A stretch of DNA of 64,000 bases, from positions 149,233 through 213,232 of the forward strand of contig NZ_BOMQ01000061.1 in assembly GCF_016862275.1 (NCBI RefSeq), read 5' to 3'. The stretch comes from Actinoplanes nipponensis (GTDB lineage Bacteria > Actinomycetota > Actinomycetes > Mycobacteriales > Micromonosporaceae). The notes beneath the pieces are model-generated. The model was not told the DNA's origin and did no database searches. It saw only the letters and a list, made by a program, of their open reading frames with translations. The translations under genes and the position numbers were made by a program. Each line of letters begins with the position of its first letter. Position 1 is the first letter of the stretch. Of the stretch, positions 61,440 through 64,000 are shown one piece after another.

Positions 61440-61741
61440 CCCGGCCGACCGGCCCGGTCCCGGCCCGGTCGCCCCGCGGGGCGACCGGGCCGGGCGGGGG
61501 AGAGACCTCGCTCATACGACACGCCGGAAGAGACTCATACTTTCGGCTAGTCATAGCTCAACTATTCGGCTACGGTCGACGACATCGGTCAAGAAGGCGC
61601 CGAGATCACCACCCTGCGATGTCCCTGTCGTGGTGCGGACCTCACGCTTCTTGACGCCCAGACGCGTTCCTCCGCCTCGGCAGCAGCGCGGGTGGTCCGG
61701 CAACGGATACCCAGACGTAGCGTCCGAGAAGAGGAACCATC
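61440..61741. other. 302-nt region without a gene, sigma-factor promoter
   Basis: Begins with the MFS terminator and then becomes AT-richer than average (61505-61580). It holds the promoter of the sigma factor gene. I see no convincing -35/-10 pair. No open frame with a ribosome site is present. Confidence 0.45.
61459..61494 (+). terminator. strong terminator hairpin after the MFS gene
   Basis: Perfect 17-bp stem (arms 61459-61475 and 61478-61494, with GGCCCGGTCGCCCC as the core of the left arm) around GC, 20 nt after the stop. There is no T-run, as is common at this GC content. Confidence 0.7.
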
Positions 61742-62560
61742 ATGTACGCACCCGCCATCCGGCCGATCGGCCCCTCGGTTCCCGTCGACTCCGGTGCCGC
61801 GACGACGGCGGAGCCGGGGGTCGCGCTCATCGCCGCGCTCGCCGCAATGCCCCAGGACGACCCGGCCCGCCCCCGGCTGCGCGACCGGACCATCGAGGCC
61901 TGGCTGCCGATGACCCGCCGGCTCGCCCGGCGCTACGCCGGCCGCGGCGAGCCCCTGGACGATCTGATCCAGGCCGCGACGGTCGGCCTGATCAAGGCGA
62001 TCGACCGGTTCGACGCCGAGGTCGGCGTCGACTTCACGGTGTTCGCCATCCCCACCGTCCTGGGCGAGATCAAGCGGCACTTCCGCGACCGGGCCTGGGC
62101 CATCCGGGTCCCGCGCCGGCTGCAGGAGATGCGGATGGCGATCAGCGACGCCGGCACGGTGCTGGCCCACCGGCTGGGCCGGGCGCCCACGGTCGCCGAC
62201 ATCGCCGCCTACCTCGAGGTCGGTGAGGAGGAGGTGCTGGAGGGGCTGGAGGGAGCCCGCGCGTACAGCACGACCTCGCTCTCCACGCCGGTCGGCACCG
62301 AGAGCGGCACCCTGGAGCTGGGCGACACCCTCGGCGCCGAGGACGACGACTACGCGCGCACCGAGCTGCACCTGAGCCTCGGGCCGGCGATGGCCTGCCT
62401 CACCGAGCGCGAGCGCACCATCGTGACGCTGCGCTTCTTCGGCAACCAGACCCAGACGCAGATCGCCGCGCAGATCGGGGTGTCGCAGATGCACGTGTCC
62501 CGGCTGCTGTCCGCGGCGCTGCTGAAGCTGCGCACCCGGCTGGGTCCCGACGCCTGCTGA
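61742..62560 (+). CDS. SigB/SigF-family RNA polymerase sigma factor
   Basis: 272 residues. Region 2: LDDLIQAATVGLIKAIDRFD and FTVFAIPTVLGEIKRHFRD; region 3: VPRRLQEMRMAISD, IAAYLEVGEEEVLEGLEGA; region 4: LTERERTIVTLRFFGNQTQT, QIGVSQMHVSRLLSAALLKL. This is the stress/sporulation-type SigB/F/G branch of actinobacteria, normally controlled by an anti-sigma kinase and a STAS antagonist. The STAS protein at 56867 is in the same region. ATG 61742 with GAGGA about 8 nt upstream. The first ~40 residues are a poorly conserved extension. Confidence 0.93.
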   Translation: MYAPAIRPIGPSVPVDSGAATTAEPGVALIAALAAMPQDDPARPRLRDRTIEAWLPMTRRLARRYAGRGEPLDDLIQAATVGLIKAIDRFDAEVGVDFTVFAIPTVLGEIKRHFRDRAWAIRVPRRLQEMRMAISDAGTVLAHRLGRAPTVADIAAYLEVGEEEVLEGLEGARAYSTTSLSTPVGTESGTLELGDTLGAEDDDYARTELHLSLGPAMACLTERERTIVTLRFFGNQTQTQIAAQIGVSQMHVSRLLSAALLKLRTRLGPDAC

Positions 62561-62564
62561 ACCG

Positions 62565-62825
62565 TCACGGGCGGGCCCGGCGCCGCCGGCGGCGGACCAG
62601 CACCAGCGCCAGGAGCACCGCGAAGACGTCGAAGACGATCACCGCGGCCACCCAGCCGAACAACAGCGTCACCATCGGCAGCGAGACGTAGAGCGACGCG
62701 CACAGGGCGAGGACCGTCGGCCCGGGACGGTCCGGCCCGCCCATCCGGGCGGCGAGCACCGGGTCCTGCCGGGACAGTTCCTGCTCGATCGCCGCGAGAG
62801 CGCGGCGATCCCGCTCGTCGAGCAT
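62565..62825 (-). CDS. DUF3040 small membrane protein
   Basis: 86 residues. MLDERDRRALAAIEQELSRQ DPVLAARM (written in two parts) is the DUF3040 N-terminus, followed by two hydrophobic helices (PTVLALCASLYVSLPMVTLL, AVIVFDVFAVLLALVLV) and an Arg-rich tail. Function unknown; found beside sigma factor or cell-envelope genes in actinobacteria. ATG 62825 has GGGAGGGG 8 nt upstream; a GTG 9 nt earlier is too close to it. Convergent with the sigma factor gene with a 4-nt gap. Confidence 0.85.
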   Translation of the reverse strand: MLDERDRRALAAIEQELSRQDPVLAARMGGPDRPGPTVLALCASLYVSLPMVTLLFGWVAAVIVFDVFAVLLALVLVRRRRRRARP

Positions 62826-62965
62826 CTCTCTCACCCCTCCCGGGCCGTGCGGAGCAGCGCGCGTACCCCGGTCGCCGGCATGTCAAACCGTCGATGAAAA
62901 TCGGGGGGTTAAAAGTCGCGTGCGCGGGGTAGGCGAGGCCCACCTGTCAGGTGGAGGATTCAGGC

Positions 62966-64000
62966 ATGACTGCTGTCACCCCGCGCCCGGTCGCCCCTAG
63001 TCCGGTCGCCCCTGGTCCGGTCGTGACCCGGCCCTGGCCGGTCCGGCGCACGGTCCGCGGCTCGGCGCTGGCCCGGGTCCTGCGCACCACGGACGCGAAG
63101 CAGATCGGGATCATGTACATGATCACGTCCTTCGTGTTCTTCATGATCGGCGGCTTCCTGGCCCTGCTCATGCGGGCCGAGCTGGCCCGCCCGGGGATGC
63201 AGTTCCTGTCGCCGGAGCAGTACAACCAGCTGTTCACCATGCACGGCACGATCATGCTGCTGTTCTTCGCGACGCCGATCGTGTTCGCCTTCGCCAACTT
63301 CGTGGTACCCCTGCAGATCGGCGCGCCCGACGTGTCGTTCCCGCGGCTCAACGCGTTCGCGTACTGGCTCTACCTGTTCGGCGGGACCATCGCCGTCGCG
63401 GCGTTCCTGACGCCGTCGGGCGCGGCCGACTTCGGCTGGTTCGCGTACACCCCGCTCAGCACCTCCCTGCACTCGCCGGGCATCGGCGGCAACATGTGGG
63501 TGATCGGCCTGGCGCTGTCCGGCGTCGGCACCATCCTCGGCGCCGTCAACATGATCACCACCGTGATCACGCTGCGCGCGCCCGGCATGACGATGTTCCG
63601 GATGCCCATCTTCACGTGGAACATCCTGGTCACCAGCCTGCTCGTGATCCTGATCTTCCCGTTCCTGGCCGCCGCGCTGTTCGCGCTGGCCGCCGACCGG
63701 GTGCTCGGCGCGCACGTCTTCGACGTGGACACCGGTGGCCCGCTGCTCTGGCAGCACCTGTTCTGGTTCTTCGGCCACCCCGAGGTCTACGTCGTGGCGC
63801 TGCCGTTCTTCGGCATCATCACCGAGGTCATCCCGGTGTTCAGCCGCAAGCCGGTGTTCGGCTACAAGGGCCTGGTCGGCGCGACCCTGCTGATCGCGGC
63901 GCTGTCGATGAGCGTGTGGGCGCACCACATGTTCGCCACCGGGCAGGTGCTGCTGCCGTTCTTCAGCTTCCTGAGTTTCATGATCGCGGTCCCGACGGGC
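62966..64000 (+). CDS. ctaD: cytochrome c oxidase subunit I, 5' part (partial at window end)
   Basis: 345 codons are present and the gene continues beyond the window. TTDAKQIGIMYMITSFVFF opens the first membrane helix, FTMHGTIMLLFFATP carries a haem ligand His, LFWFFGHPEVYVVALP holds CuB and the cross-linked Tyr, and SVWAHHMFATGQ the CuB/haem a3 region. It is the catalytic subunit of the aa3 oxidase that reduces oxygen to water and pumps protons. A Pro-rich N-terminal extension of about 30 residues is present. The ATG has GGAGG 8 nt upstream. Confidence 0.95.
   Translation, partial: MTAVTPRPVAPSPVAPGPVVTRPWPVRRTVRGSALARVLRTTDAKQIGIMYMITSFVFFMIGGFLALLMRAELARPGMQFLSPEQYNQLFTMHGTIMLLFFATPIVFAFANFVVPLQIGAPDVSFPRLNAFAYWLYLFGGTIAVAAFLTPSGAADFGWFAYTPLSTSLHSPGIGGNMWVIGLALSGVGTILGAVNMITTVITLRAPGMTMFRMPIFTWNILVTSLLVILIFPFLAAALFALAADRVLGAHVFDVDTGGPLLWQHLFWFFGHPEVYVVALPFFGIITEVIPVFSRKPVFGYKGLVGATLLIAALSMSVWAHHMFATGQVLLPFFSFLSFMIAVPTG

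Overview
The window is about 73 % GC, codon third positions are mostly G or C, GTG starts are common and most same-strand neighbours overlap by 4 nt (GTGA or ATGA). WXG-type proteins, DUF397, DUF6082, DUF3040, GAF-ANTAR, a SigB/F-type sigma factor and an aa3 oxidase point to a soil actinomycete. Micromonosporaceae (Actinoplanes-like) is my best guess, inferred from style and content and not from a marker gene. I see no rRNA, tRNA, CRISPR array, transposase or phage gene.

Layout. 0-7 kb: a pptT/pptH pair for phosphopantetheine transfer and removal, an FAD monooxygenase-like protein, small unknowns and a secreted SGNH esterase. 6.5-13.6 kb: an acyl-CoA catabolic operon (AtuA-like, carboxyltransferase, biotin carboxylase, TetR) divergent from an acyl-CoA dehydrogenase, with a palindromic TetR-type operator over an apparently leaderless promoter. 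13.8-16.7 kb: a DUF574-type methyltransferase and a PAS-GGDEF-EAL protein.

16.7-33.6 kb is the most unusual part. Two same-orientation toxin loci share a nearly identical WXG-type N-terminal module but carry different C-terminal effector domains and different candidate immunity genes. They bracket a tightly coupled exopolysaccharide operon (20.05-30.99 kb): a secreted Agd3-like deacetylase, a PelF-like glycosyltransferase, a polytopic membrane protein, a sugar nucleotidyltransferase, two epimerases, a UDP-sugar dehydrogenase and two GH114-like polygalactosaminidases (one exported, one cytosolic). This set resembles a Gram-positive version of the Pel/galactosaminogalactan machinery and is the best candidate for an undescribed system. 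Three c-di-GMP-type proteins lie in the same window (14.6, 46.8 and 57.4 kb).

33.8-39.1 kb: DUF397 and DUF6082 genes, then a four-gene overlapping membrane/cupredoxin cassette with a 9-bp tandem repeat inside the lipoprotein gene, then chorismate mutase. 39.2-49 kb: a transglutaminase-like protein, a decayed SDR gene, an intact SDR, secreted lipase, serine hydrolase and small unknowns. 49.3-54.4 kb: an LPVTG surface protein, a LamG protein, a P450 with its 3Fe-4S ferredoxin and a DivIVA-like coiled coil. 54.4-64 kb: an amidohydrolase coupled to a GAF-ANTAR regulator through a likely CTG start, a STAS protein, a membrane GGDEF-EAL protein, an MFS transporter, a sigma factor, DUF3040 and the 5' part of ctaD, which runs off the window.
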